Source of the DNA: Hyphomicrobiales bacterium
Lineage (GTDB): Bacteria > Pseudomonadota > Alphaproteobacteria > Rhizobiales > Rhizobiaceae
Direction of reading: 5' to 3'
NCBI GenBank assembly: GCA_900471515.1
Contig: UCFC01000035.1
Span: 124,001-188,000 of the forward strand
DNA: 64,000 bases
Shown: positions 25,638 through 32,470 of the stretch, piece after piece
Layout: each line of letters opens with the position of its first letter
Position numbering within the stretch: the first letter of the stretch is position 1
Notes under the pieces: model-generated
The model's input: the letters and a program-made list of their open reading frames with translations, nothing else
The model's database searches: none
What the model was told of the DNA's origin: nothing
Position numbers and translations under genes: made by a program

Positions 25638-25994
25638 TCAGCTGCCGCGATAGGTGGAATAGCCGTAGGGCGAAATCAGCAGCGGCACATGATAATGCGC
25701 CGTCGTATCGGCGATGCCGAAGCGGATCGGCACGAGGTCGAGAAAGGCCGGATGCGGCAGCGGCGTGCCGCTTGCCCTCAGATAATCGCCGGCATGAAAG
25801 AGCAGTTCATAGGTTCCGGCACGAAAGCTCTCGCCGATCAGGATCGGCCCGCCATCGACACGCCCGTCCGCATTGGTCTCCACCGTCTTCAGATGATGGC
25901 GAACCTCGCCCTCGATATGGAAGAGGTCGATCCGCAGCCCCTCGGCCGGCTTGCCGAGAGCGGTGTCGAGAACATGGGTCGTCAGTCCGGTCAT
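25638..25994 (-). CDS. uraH: 5-hydroxyisourate hydrolase
   Basis: This 118-residue transthyretin-related protein hydrolyses 5-hydroxyisourate, the PuuD product, to OHCU. It begins MTGLTTHVLDTALGKPAEG (substrate His) and ends with the diagnostic YRGS tetrapeptide. The Arg in the KTVETNADGRVDGG loop also fits. It overlaps allA by 4 nt (25991-25994). There is no signal or peroxisomal-type extension. Confidence 0.95.
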   Translation of the reverse strand: MTGLTTHVLDTALGKPAEGLRIDLFHIEGEVRHHLKTVETNADGRVDGGPILIGESFRAGTYELLFHAGDYLRASGTPLPHPAFLDLVPIRFGIADTTAHYHVPLLISPYGYSTYRGS

Positions 25995-26491
25995 GGCGCG
26001 GGCTCTCTGATGATGAAGGGTGTGTCGAAGAAGAATTCTTCCAGATTGTTGCCCGGCCCGTCGCGATCGACAACGAGAAAATCGGAGGGTTCGCCAAGCG
26101 CCATCAGCGGATGGTGCCAGACATTGCGCCGGTAGTTCACGCCCTGGTCGCCGCGCGCCAGGAAGGCCCGCGGCCGGCCGGGGCGACCGCCTTCATCCTC
26201 CGAAACCACGACGAGGAAGGGCCGGCCAGAGACCGGCGAGAAGCTCTGGCTGCCGAACGGATGCCGCTCCATCATGCCGACATCGTAGGGGAAAGCGCGC
26301 GGCTGGCCGCGAAAGAGATTGATGATGACGCGCGCGCCCTCGCCCACGGCTTCGGGTGCCGCAAGCGCATGAAAACGCTCTGTATTGCCGCCGTTGATAT
26401 AACGCATGGTCGCAGGATCGGCCTCGATCACCTCGCCGAAGGGCGCGAAAGCGGATTTTGTGAGCGGCTGTATTTCGAGATATCGGGACAT
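25991..26491 (-). CDS. allA: Ureidoglycolate lyase
   Basis: This 166-residue cupin-fold enzyme splits ureidoglycolate to glyoxylate and urea, the last step of the ureide pathway here. Family blocks include IQPLTKSAFAPFGEVIEA, INGGNTERFHALA, MMERHPFGSQSF and the GVNYRRNVWHHPLMAL segment. The start at 26491 gives MSRYLEIQPL as in relatives; the longer frame from 26518 reads back toward hepT. It follows the HepT toxin gene by 5 nt. Confidence 0.94.
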   Translation of the reverse strand: MSRYLEIQPLTKSAFAPFGEVIEADPATMRYINGGNTERFHALAAPEAVGEGARVIINLFRGQPRAFPYDVGMMERHPFGSQSFSPVSGRPFLVVVSEDEGGRPGRPRAFLARGDQGVNYRRNVWHHPLMALGEPSDFLVVDRDGPGNNLEEFFFDTPFIIREPAP

Positions 26492-26496
26492 TGAGC

Positions 26497-26859
26497 CTAT
26501 TCGCCCTGAACGCGCCAATGGCGAACATTTTCAAGTTGGGAAACCAGAGCCGGCAGATCGCTCCTCACCGTCTGCCAGATGACCGGCAGTTCTGCCCGAT
26601 AATAGTCGTGGACGATCAGGTTTCGCATGCCCTTGATCCGGGTCCACGGAATTTCCTGATGATCCTGAATAAAACCGGGATCGGTCGCTGAAATTCGGGC
26701 TGCCGCTTCGCCGACCAGGACAAGCGACATCGTTACTGCCAACTGCGTGCGAATATCACGGAGAAACTGTTCCTGGCTCATGCCCTCTGTCAGGTCGAAG
26801 GCCTGCTGAGCAGCCTCCTGCATGCGATCCACATGTTCAAGAACGCGCTCACGGCTCAT
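26497..26859 (-). CDS. hepT: HepT-family ribonuclease toxin (DUF86)
   Basis: This 120-residue all-helical HEPN protein carries the RNase motif Arg-x4-6-His-x-Tyr (RNLIVHDYY, about residues 80-88). It is encoded downstream of and overlapping (ATGA, 26856-26859) the MntA-type nucleotidyltransferase, the standard order for HepT/MntA systems, in which MntA AMPylates the HepT Tyr. The pair lies between alc and allA and so would be transcribed with the ureide operon unless it has its own promoter. Confidence 0.88.
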   Translation of the reverse strand: MSRERVLEHVDRMQEAAQQAFDLTEGMSQEQFLRDIRTQLAVTMSLVLVGEAAARISATDPGFIQDHQEIPWTRIKGMRNLIVHDYYRAELPVIWQTVRSDLPALVSQLENVRHWRVQGE

Positions 26860-27146
26860 ATGGCGGAGGCTTCCGATAGAACACGATGTTTGATGCGCTC
26901 CGGCAACCCGCCCGACGTAACCAGATCCACCTTAACCCCCAGAATATCCTGCAATTCTTCCAGCAATCCGCCGAGATCGAACAGCGATGTGCCGGGCAGC
27001 GCATCCACCAGAATATCGAGATCGCTGTCCGGCCGGTCCTCGCCGCGGGCGACGGAACCGAATACACGCGGGTTCGCCGCATTGAAGCGCTTGGTCGCTT
27101 CGCGGATTGCCTGCCTGTTCTTCTCCAGCGCTTCCGACGGCCTCAT
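26856..27146 (-). CDS. mntA: MntA-type minimal nucleotidyltransferase antitoxin
   Basis: This 96-residue DNA-polymerase-beta-like nucleotidyltransferase has FGSVARGEDRPDSDLDILVD, the GSx10DxD signature, and a third acidic residue in VKVDLVT. In characterised HepT/MntA pairs this protein inactivates HepT by polyadenylylating its HxY tyrosine. It is translationally coupled to hepT. It is inserted in the ureide cluster 57 nt downstream of alc. Confidence 0.88.
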   Translation of the reverse strand: MRPSEALEKNRQAIREATKRFNAANPRVFGSVARGEDRPDSDLDILVDALPGTSLFDLGGLLEELQDILGVKVDLVTSGGLPERIKHRVLSEASAI

Positions 27147-27203
27147 CGCGGCATCACTCCTGATGCCGCGAATATAGGCGAGGCGCTGGAAAGAGGAAAG
27201 AAC

Positions 27204-28226
27204 TCAAGCCTTCACCCCGAAGAGCCTCAGGCGCATCGTGCCGCCGTCCGGGTGCATGGCATAGCGCACATGCGTCACCGGGCCGATATCGGCGATGGCA
27301 TCGCTGCCATATTCGTGGATATGGTCCATCTGCAGCTTGCTGCGCGGCAGGATCGGCTTCCAGCTTTCGGATGCGGCTATATCGGCCTGCGACAGCGTAT
27401 CGCCGAGATCGGGCAGATAGGCGCCGAAGAGTTCGCACGTGTCGGGGAAATTGCCCTTGAAGAAGGCGGTATCGACGATCACCCGCTTGATCGTGCCGGC
27501 ATGGCCGAGGCGGATGATCGCCCAGTCGTGGCCGGGACCACGGCGGCGCTTGGTTTCCCAGCCGTCCCCCATGTTGATGCCGCGCCCCGGTCCGAGCAGC
27601 TTGTCGGGATGGCCGTAATGCGCGTCCGACCAGGCAAGCGCCTTGGCGCCGTTGAAGATATAGGCAAGGTCGACTTCCTCGCCGGCGCCGACCTTCGACC
27701 AGTCGAAATAGGCCGAGCCATAGACGCGCAGGCGCGCCACGCCGCCGTCCGGATAGATATGCAGGCGCAGATGCGTCCAGATCTTCTGCCTGTCGGCATT
27801 TTCGAAGAAATGATGGGCGCTGGGGCCGAGCGGCGACTTCGCCAGGATTTCGGTCCAGACGGTCGCATCATCAGGATCGCCGCTGTCGATGAAAGCCGCC
27901 TCGATCGAGCAGTGCGGCGGATAATTGCCGGTAAAATAGTTGGTATCGACGTCGAAGCCGAAGATGCGGCCCGGCATGGCGAGCCTGACGATCGCCCAGT
28001 CATGGCCGGGCACACGCTTGCGGCGGCTTTCCCAGCCGTCCATGTACTTGCCGTTATCGTCGTAGAGATCCGGATCGAAGCTTGCCGGCACGTCCTGCAG
28101 CATGCGCTCCAGCGGCGCGAAGAATTCGTCCGTGGCGTAGATCCCCCTGGCGCCGAGGCGGGCCGAGGCAAGATTGATGGCGCCCGTGGCGAAAGCTGGC
28201 AGGCTGGTATCGGTCGTATCGCTCAT
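27204..28226 (-). CDS. alc: Allantoicase
   Basis: This 340-residue enzyme hydrolyses allantoate to ureidoglycolate and urea. It contains the expected two similar jelly-roll halves. The repeated element DGWESRRKRVPGHDWAIVRLAMPG in the first half (about residue 60-85) recurs as a DGWETKRRRGPGHDWAIIRL version in the second (about 220-240). The C-terminal HVRYAMHPDGGTMRLRLFG matches the family. It abuts uraD with no intergenic base and so is part of the ureide operon. Confidence 0.94.
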   Translation of the reverse strand: MSDTTDTSLPAFATGAINLASARLGARGIYATDEFFAPLERMLQDVPASFDPDLYDDNGKYMDGWESRRKRVPGHDWAIVRLAMPGRIFGFDVDTNYFTGNYPPHCSIEAAFIDSGDPDDATVWTEILAKSPLGPSAHHFFENADRQKIWTHLRLHIYPDGGVARLRVYGSAYFDWSKVGAGEEVDLAYIFNGAKALAWSDAHYGHPDKLLGPGRGINMGDGWETKRRRGPGHDWAIIRLGHAGTIKRVIVDTAFFKGNFPDTCELFGAYLPDLGDTLSQADIAASESWKPILPRSKLQMDHIHEYGSDAIADIGPVTHVRYAMHPDGGTMRLRLFGVKA

Positions 28227-28724
28227 TCAGGTCTCCGGAAGCATGGATGTCAGGCGCAGCAGCGCGATCTTTTCGACCTCGGCTGCCGCAGTCACGAATT
28301 CTTCGTCGCGGGTGTTGTTGATCCGTCTTTCGAAAACGGCAAGGATGGCGTCCTTGTTCAGCCCCTTGACCGCGATGATGAAGGGAAAGCCGAATTTCTG
28401 CGTATAGGCGGCATTGAGCTCGGTGAAACGGGCGTGCTCTTCAGGGCTCAGCCGGTCGAGCCCTGCACCCGCCTGTTCCTTCCTGCTGTCTTCGGTCAGC
28501 TCGCCCGCAATCGCCAGCCGCCCGGCAAGATCAGGATGGGCGCGCAGCACGCCGAGACGCTCCTCCCGGCCCGCGGCACGGAAAATGGCGACAAGCTCCG
28601 TATGCACGCGGTCGACAGTCAGCTTCTCGCCGACAAAGCCGTCGTCATAGGCCCGTTCGGCAATGAAGGGCGAATGCTCGAAGACGCCGCCGAAGCGGGA
28701 GACAAATTCGTTGCGCGAAATCAT
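28227..28724 (-). CDS. uraD: OHCU decarboxylase
   Basis: This 165-residue all-helical enzyme decarboxylates 2-oxo-4-hydroxy-4-carboxy-5-ureidoimidazoline to S-allantoin. Family blocks are FVSRFGGVFEHSPFIAERA, LRAHPDLAGRLA (catalytic His in HPDL) and KFGFPFIIAVKG. The start at 28724 overlaps the puuE stop by one base (TGATG). The longer frame from 28868 lies inside puuE. Confidence 0.94.
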   Translation of the reverse strand: MISRNEFVSRFGGVFEHSPFIAERAYDDGFVGEKLTVDRVHTELVAIFRAAGREERLGVLRAHPDLAGRLAIAGELTEDSRKEQAGAGLDRLSPEEHARFTELNAAYTQKFGFPFIIAVKGLNKDAILAVFERRINNTRDEEFVTAAAEVEKIALLRLTSMLPET

Positions 28725-29647
28725 CAGATCGTTTCCGGCTTGTGGTGCGCGTGCCAGTGCTGCGCAATCTCGATACGGCGCGGGATCCACACCTTGTCGT
28801 GCTTCAGCACATATTCCATGAAGCGCTTCAGCGACGCGACGCGCCCCGGCCTGCCGACGAGGCGGCAATGCAGGCCGACCGACATCATCTTCGGGCTGCC
28901 GTCCTTGCCTTCCTCGTAGAGCGTATCGAAAGCATCCTTGAGATAGGTGAAGAACTGGTCGCCGGAATTGAAGCCCTGCGGTGTCGCAAAGCGCATGTCG
29001 TTGGTTTCAAGCGTATAGGGAATGATGAGGAAGGGATTGTCGTCGATGCCCTTCACCCAATAGGGCAGATCGTCGGCATAGGAGTCTGACGAATAAAGGA
29101 AACCGCCCTCCTCCTGCACCAGCCGCAGCGTATTGTCCGAAGGCTTGCCCTGGTACATGCCGTAGGGCCGCTCGCCCGTCAGCTCGGTATGCAGGCGCAC
29201 GGCTTCCAGAATGTGCTTGCGCTCCAGATCCTCGGGAAAATCCTTGTATTCCAGCCAGCGATAGCCGTGGCTGGCAATCTCCCAGCCGGCTTCCTTCATG
29301 GCCGCGACCGCTTCCGGATTGCGCGCCATGGCAAGCGTCACGCCATAGACGGTCGCCTGAACCTTCAGATCGGTAAAGAGACGCCAGAGCCGCCAGAAGC
29401 CGGCGCGCGAGCCGTATTCGTAGATCGACTCCATGTTGAGATTGCGCTGGTTCGGCCAGGGCTGGGCGCCCACGATTTCCGACAGCAGGTTTTCCGAAGC
29501 CGGATCGCCGTCGAGGATGGAGCTTTCGCCGCCCTCTTCGTAATTGATGACGAACTGCACTGCGACGCGTGCCTCGCCGGGCCACTTCGGATCGGGCGTC
29601 GTGCGCCCGTAACCGACAAGATTGCGCGGATAGGTCTCGGATACCAT
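28724..29647 (-). CDS. puuE: Allantoinase PuuE (polysaccharide-deacetylase fold)
   Basis: This 307-residue enzyme opens the hydantoin ring of allantoin to allantoate. It belongs to the cofactor-light PuuE family rather than the amidohydrolase AllB type. Typical blocks are RNLVGYGRTTPDPKWPG, NYEEGGE, the deacetylase-like ASHGYRWLEY and PYWVKG. The start at 29647 follows AAAGGTGA; the in-frame ATG at 29689 is less well placed. It comes after DUF1045 and before uraD in the transcript. Confidence 0.94.
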   Translation of the reverse strand: MVSETYPRNLVGYGRTTPDPKWPGEARVAVQFVINYEEGGESSILDGDPASENLLSEIVGAQPWPNQRNLNMESIYEYGSRAGFWRLWRLFTDLKVQATVYGVTLAMARNPEAVAAMKEAGWEIASHGYRWLEYKDFPEDLERKHILEAVRLHTELTGERPYGMYQGKPSDNTLRLVQEEGGFLYSSDSYADDLPYWVKGIDDNPFLIIPYTLETNDMRFATPQGFNSGDQFFTYLKDAFDTLYEEGKDGSPKMMSVGLHCRLVGRPGRVASLKRFMEYVLKHDKVWIPRRIEIAQHWHAHHKPETI

Positions 29648-29746
29648 CAAATCACCTTTTGAAAAGACAGGTGAAACGGTAGCATCCATCGGCGGAATGT
29701 CGAGGCGTAAAAGTGCGTAACCGGCGTTCGGCCCGAGGCGTGCCGC

Positions 29747-30454
29747 TCAGGCGATCTTGCGCGCGCTCACCTTGCCCATCGGATGCAGCGAGTGCACCCG
29801 GAACGGGCCGCCGGCCCCCTCCTCGATCATCAGCGCCACATTCGAGACCGTCACCGGATCGGCAAGCACCGGATCGAAGACCGACCGCAGCGCCTGCTCG
29901 ATGCGCGGCATGTCGATAGCGTTGACCGGGCCGGTCACAGGCATATGGAAACGGAATTCGTCCATCACGTAGGGGTTGCCCCAGCGGTGCAGGTTGGCAA
30001 ACTGCGCCGCCGAAAGCCCGTCCGGATCGCTGCGCTCGATATCCGCCTCGGACAGCGGCGCGCGGAAACGGTCGAATTCCTGCACGATCGCCGAAGCGAG
30101 ATAGTGAACCTGGTCGCAGGGGCGGATCGGCGACAGGCTGTAGAAGGTGCCAAGACGCGCAACTTCCAGACGCGGAATCTGGAAGGGCGACAGCGTGCCG
30201 CAAAAACGCATGAGATCGCGCAGGAGTTGCGATTCGGAAACGTCGGCCGACAGGTGGAACGGGGCTTTCAGCACGCCATGGAATCCGTAGCGACGCGGCA
30301 CTGCCGTATGAAAGGCGATCTCGTGGATGCCAAGCCCGCGGATTGCCGGCGGCTCGACCATTTCGCCTGAAAATACGTTGCGGCCAAGCCAATTGGCCGC
30401 CACATGCGAGAGCGGATCGCTCGCTGATGGCGTGAAGCAAATGGCATAGCGCAT
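29747..30454 (-). CDS. DUF1045 protein, 2H-phosphoesterase-like
   Basis: This 235-residue protein of the DUF1045 family is often annotated as a phosphonate-metabolism protein because relatives lie near phn genes. Two His-containing motifs compatible with the 2H phosphoesterase fold are visible: FHGVLKAPFHLS (about residue 60) and RFHMPVTGP (about 170). A strong GGAGGAA precedes ATG 30454. No phn genes occur here. It is the first gene of the minus-strand allantoin operon, 99 nt ahead of puuE. A phosphodiesterase role in purine or nucleotide turnover is inference. Confidence 0.85.
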   Translation of the reverse strand: MRYAICFTPSASDPLSHVAANWLGRNVFSGEMVEPPAIRGLGIHEIAFHTAVPRRYGFHGVLKAPFHLSADVSESQLLRDLMRFCGTLSPFQIPRLEVARLGTFYSLSPIRPCDQVHYLASAIVQEFDRFRAPLSEADIERSDPDGLSAAQFANLHRWGNPYVMDEFRFHMPVTGPVNAIDMPRIEQALRSVFDPVLADPVTVSNVALMIEEGAGGPFRVHSLHPMGKVSARKIA

Positions 30455-30480
30455 GCAATTTCCTCCATCTGATTGAGGTG

Positions 30481-30502
30481 AGCGCGGATCGTGTTCCGCG
30501 CT
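30481..30502. promoter_or_regulatory. 8-bp dyad upstream of the ureide operon
   Basis: A perfect inverted repeat, AGCGCGGA / TCCGCGCT with a 6-nt loop, lies 27 nt upstream of the DUF1045 start in the 116-nt gap after the FAD oxidoreductase gene. It could be an operator for the purine operon or part of a weak terminator for the upstream gene. There is no T-run in the minus direction. Confidence 0.3.
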
Positions 30503-30570
30503 TTCGATGCGCAAGCAGATAGGTGATTTGCATGACAGAATAACGAAGCGGAGCGGCTTCTAATTCACGC

Positions 30571-31758
30571 TTAACGTGAAGAGACTGCGATGTGGTTTGA
30601 AATTGCAAAGCTTTCCGGCAATAAAAATTCTGCATTTGCATCGCTTGCAATGCATATTGCCGCTTCCGCCAGCCGGTGCGCGAGCCCGAAACTGACCTTG
30701 AAACCACCGGTCAGGGCAATGAGATTGCGATTCTGCGGATGCGCGCCGACCATCGGATCGCGGTCGATCGCCTTGGGGCGAAGCCCGGCCCAGCGCTCGA
30801 CGACCGGCGCGCCGCGCAATGCGGGCACCATCTCGCGGGCGGCTTCGATCAGCGCGTCGAGCTGTTCGTCGGTGGAGAAGGGATCGGCAAAGCTGTTTTC
30901 GCTGGTGCTGCCGACCGCTACATGCCCGCCCTCATGCGCGACGACATAGAGCCCGTCACGGAAGATCGTCGGCAGGCCGGGGTCGATATCGGCGGCCAGC
31001 AGCGCCGCCTGCCCTTTCACCGCCTGTCCAAGCGGTTTCTGCAACCCCGGCGTCAGTTCCTCCAGAAGCGGAAAGGAGCGATGGCCGGCGGCAAGCACGC
31101 AGCGCCCGAAGGCGACGGCCTCGCCTGCGAGCGAGGCCGTTCCCCGCAGCGGATCGATCCCTGTCACCTCGGCCTGTTCCAGCACCCGCACATGCCTTGC
31201 CTCCCGTAGAAAGGCGGCAAGGGCGGCGGTGAGCGCACGAGGCGCAACGCGGGCAGCGAGCGTGTCGTGCACGAAACCGCTTTCGCCGGCGGCCGGATCG
31301 ACCCAGCCTTCGCCCGGCAGCCCGTCCAGCACATGCCAGTGGAAGCGCCGCTCCCCCGCCCTCCAGTGGCTTTCGGCATCGGCCGAATGGCCGAGCGCGA
31401 TCTTGCGCAGATGCGGCTTCGGCAGCGGGATAAGCCGGCCGGAGCGCCGATAACCGGCCGAAAGCCCGGTCGCCGCCTCGATGGCGGCAATCTCCGCCTC
31501 CAGCGAAACGAGCGCGTCGAACTGGAACTGCTTCTTTTCCGACCAGCGGTCCGGCATGTGCGGCATCAGCGCGCCGAGCAGCCCGCCGCTCGCCCCGCCT
31601 CCAAGCCTGCCCGCATCGGCAAGCAGCGTTTTCATGCCGCGGCGCTCGGCGTGCACCGCCGCCCACAGGCCCATGATGCCGCCGCCGACGATGAGAAGAT
31701 CGAAGGATGATTGACCCGCGGCCGGGGCGGGACTATCGGCTTTTTCCATGACAGACAT
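30571..31758 (-). CDS. FAD-dependent oxidoreductase, MnmC C-terminal-domain-like
   Basis: This 395-residue DAAO-superfamily flavoprotein has the dinucleotide motif LLIVGGGIMGLWAAVHAERRG near residue 20 (broken here at the family Gly-x-Gly-x2-Gly), a SGGLLGALMPH loop and the C-terminal GGFKVSFGLAH. In Gammaproteobacteria the bifunctional MnmC joins an MnmD-type methyltransferase to such an oxidase, which removes the carboxymethyl group of cmnm5(s2)U34 in tRNA. Here the methyltransferase is the divergent neighbour, so this may be the split oxidase. A glycine or amino-acid oxidase is the alternative. ATGs at 31758 and 31749 are both possible starts. Confidence 0.8.
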   Translation of the reverse strand: MSVMEKADSPAPAAGQSSFDLLIVGGGIMGLWAAVHAERRGMKTLLADAGRLGGGASGGLLGALMPHMPDRWSEKKQFQFDALVSLEAEIAAIEAATGLSAGYRRSGRLIPLPKPHLRKIALGHSADAESHWRAGERRFHWHVLDGLPGEGWVDPAAGESGFVHDTLAARVAPRALTAALAAFLREARHVRVLEQAEVTGIDPLRGTASLAGEAVAFGRCVLAAGHRSFPLLEELTPGLQKPLGQAVKGQAALLAADIDPGLPTIFRDGLYVVAHEGGHVAVGSTSENSFADPFSTDEQLDALIEAAREMVPALRGAPVVERWAGLRPKAIDRDPMVGAHPQNRNLIALTGGFKVSFGLAHRLAEAAICIASDANAEFLLPESFAISNHIAVSSR

Positions 31759-32470
31759 CAATCCCGATCAGATCGGCGCGGGCAAGCCGCAGCCCCTCGA
31801 ATGGCGCGACGGCGATATGCCCTATTCGACCGCCTTTGGCGACCATTTTTATTGCCAGACCGACGGGCGGCTGGAATGCGGCCATGTCTTCCTCGCCGGC
31901 AACGGCCTGCCCGACCGCTGGAGCGATCGCCCCACCTTCCTCATCGGTGAACTCGGCTTCGGCACCGGCCTCAATTTTTCGGAAACCTGGCGCCAGTGGA
32001 AGCTCCATCGCCGGCCCGGCCAGCATCTGCATTTCATGTCCTTCGAACTCTATCCGATGCGCCGCGCCGAAATCGACCGGGCGCTCGCCCGTTGGCCCGA
32101 AATCGATGCCGAGCGGCAGGCGCTGGCCGCCCTCTGGCCTGACGGTCCCGAAGGCATCGTCGCGCTCGATCTCGACGGGCAGACGAGGCTCAGCGTCGTC
32201 TGCGGCCGCGCACTGGACGGCGTTGCCGCGGCTGCTCCCGGATTCGACGCCTGGTATCTCGACGGCTTCGCCCCATCGCGCAACAGCGACATGTGGTCGG
32301 AAGAACTGATGCGCCTCGTCTGCGAGAAGACCGCGCCCGGCGGCAGCTTCGCCACCTATGCCGCGGCGGGCTTCGTGCGCCGCAATCTCGCCGCCGCCGG
32401 CTTTGCGGTCGAACGGCGCAAGGGTTTTGCCGGCAAGCGGGAAATGCTCTGCGGGGTGAAAGCTCAGTAG
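31748..32470 (+). CDS. mnmD: tRNA U34 5-methylaminomethyl-2-thiouridine methyltransferase
   Basis: This 240-residue SAM-dependent methyltransferase (DUF752/MnmD family) makes the last step of mnm5(s2)U34 synthesis in tRNAs for Lys, Glu and Gln. It shows PLEWRDGDMPYSTAFGDHFYC, the SAM loop ELGFGTGLNF and DAWYLDGFAPSRNSDMWS. No oxidase domain is fused. Its ATG overlaps the 5' end of the divergent FAD oxidoreductase. Its stop overlaps the end of the hybrid kinase gene by 7 nt. There is no strong ribosome-binding site upstream. Confidence 0.92.
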   Translation: MTDINPDQIGAGKPQPLEWRDGDMPYSTAFGDHFYCQTDGRLECGHVFLAGNGLPDRWSDRPTFLIGELGFGTGLNFSETWRQWKLHRRPGQHLHFMSFELYPMRRAEIDRALARWPEIDAERQALAALWPDGPEGIVALDLDGQTRLSVVCGRALDGVAAAAPGFDAWYLDGFAPSRNSDMWSEELMRLVCEKTAPGGSFATYAAAGFVRRNLAAAGFAVERRKGFAGKREMLCGVKAQ

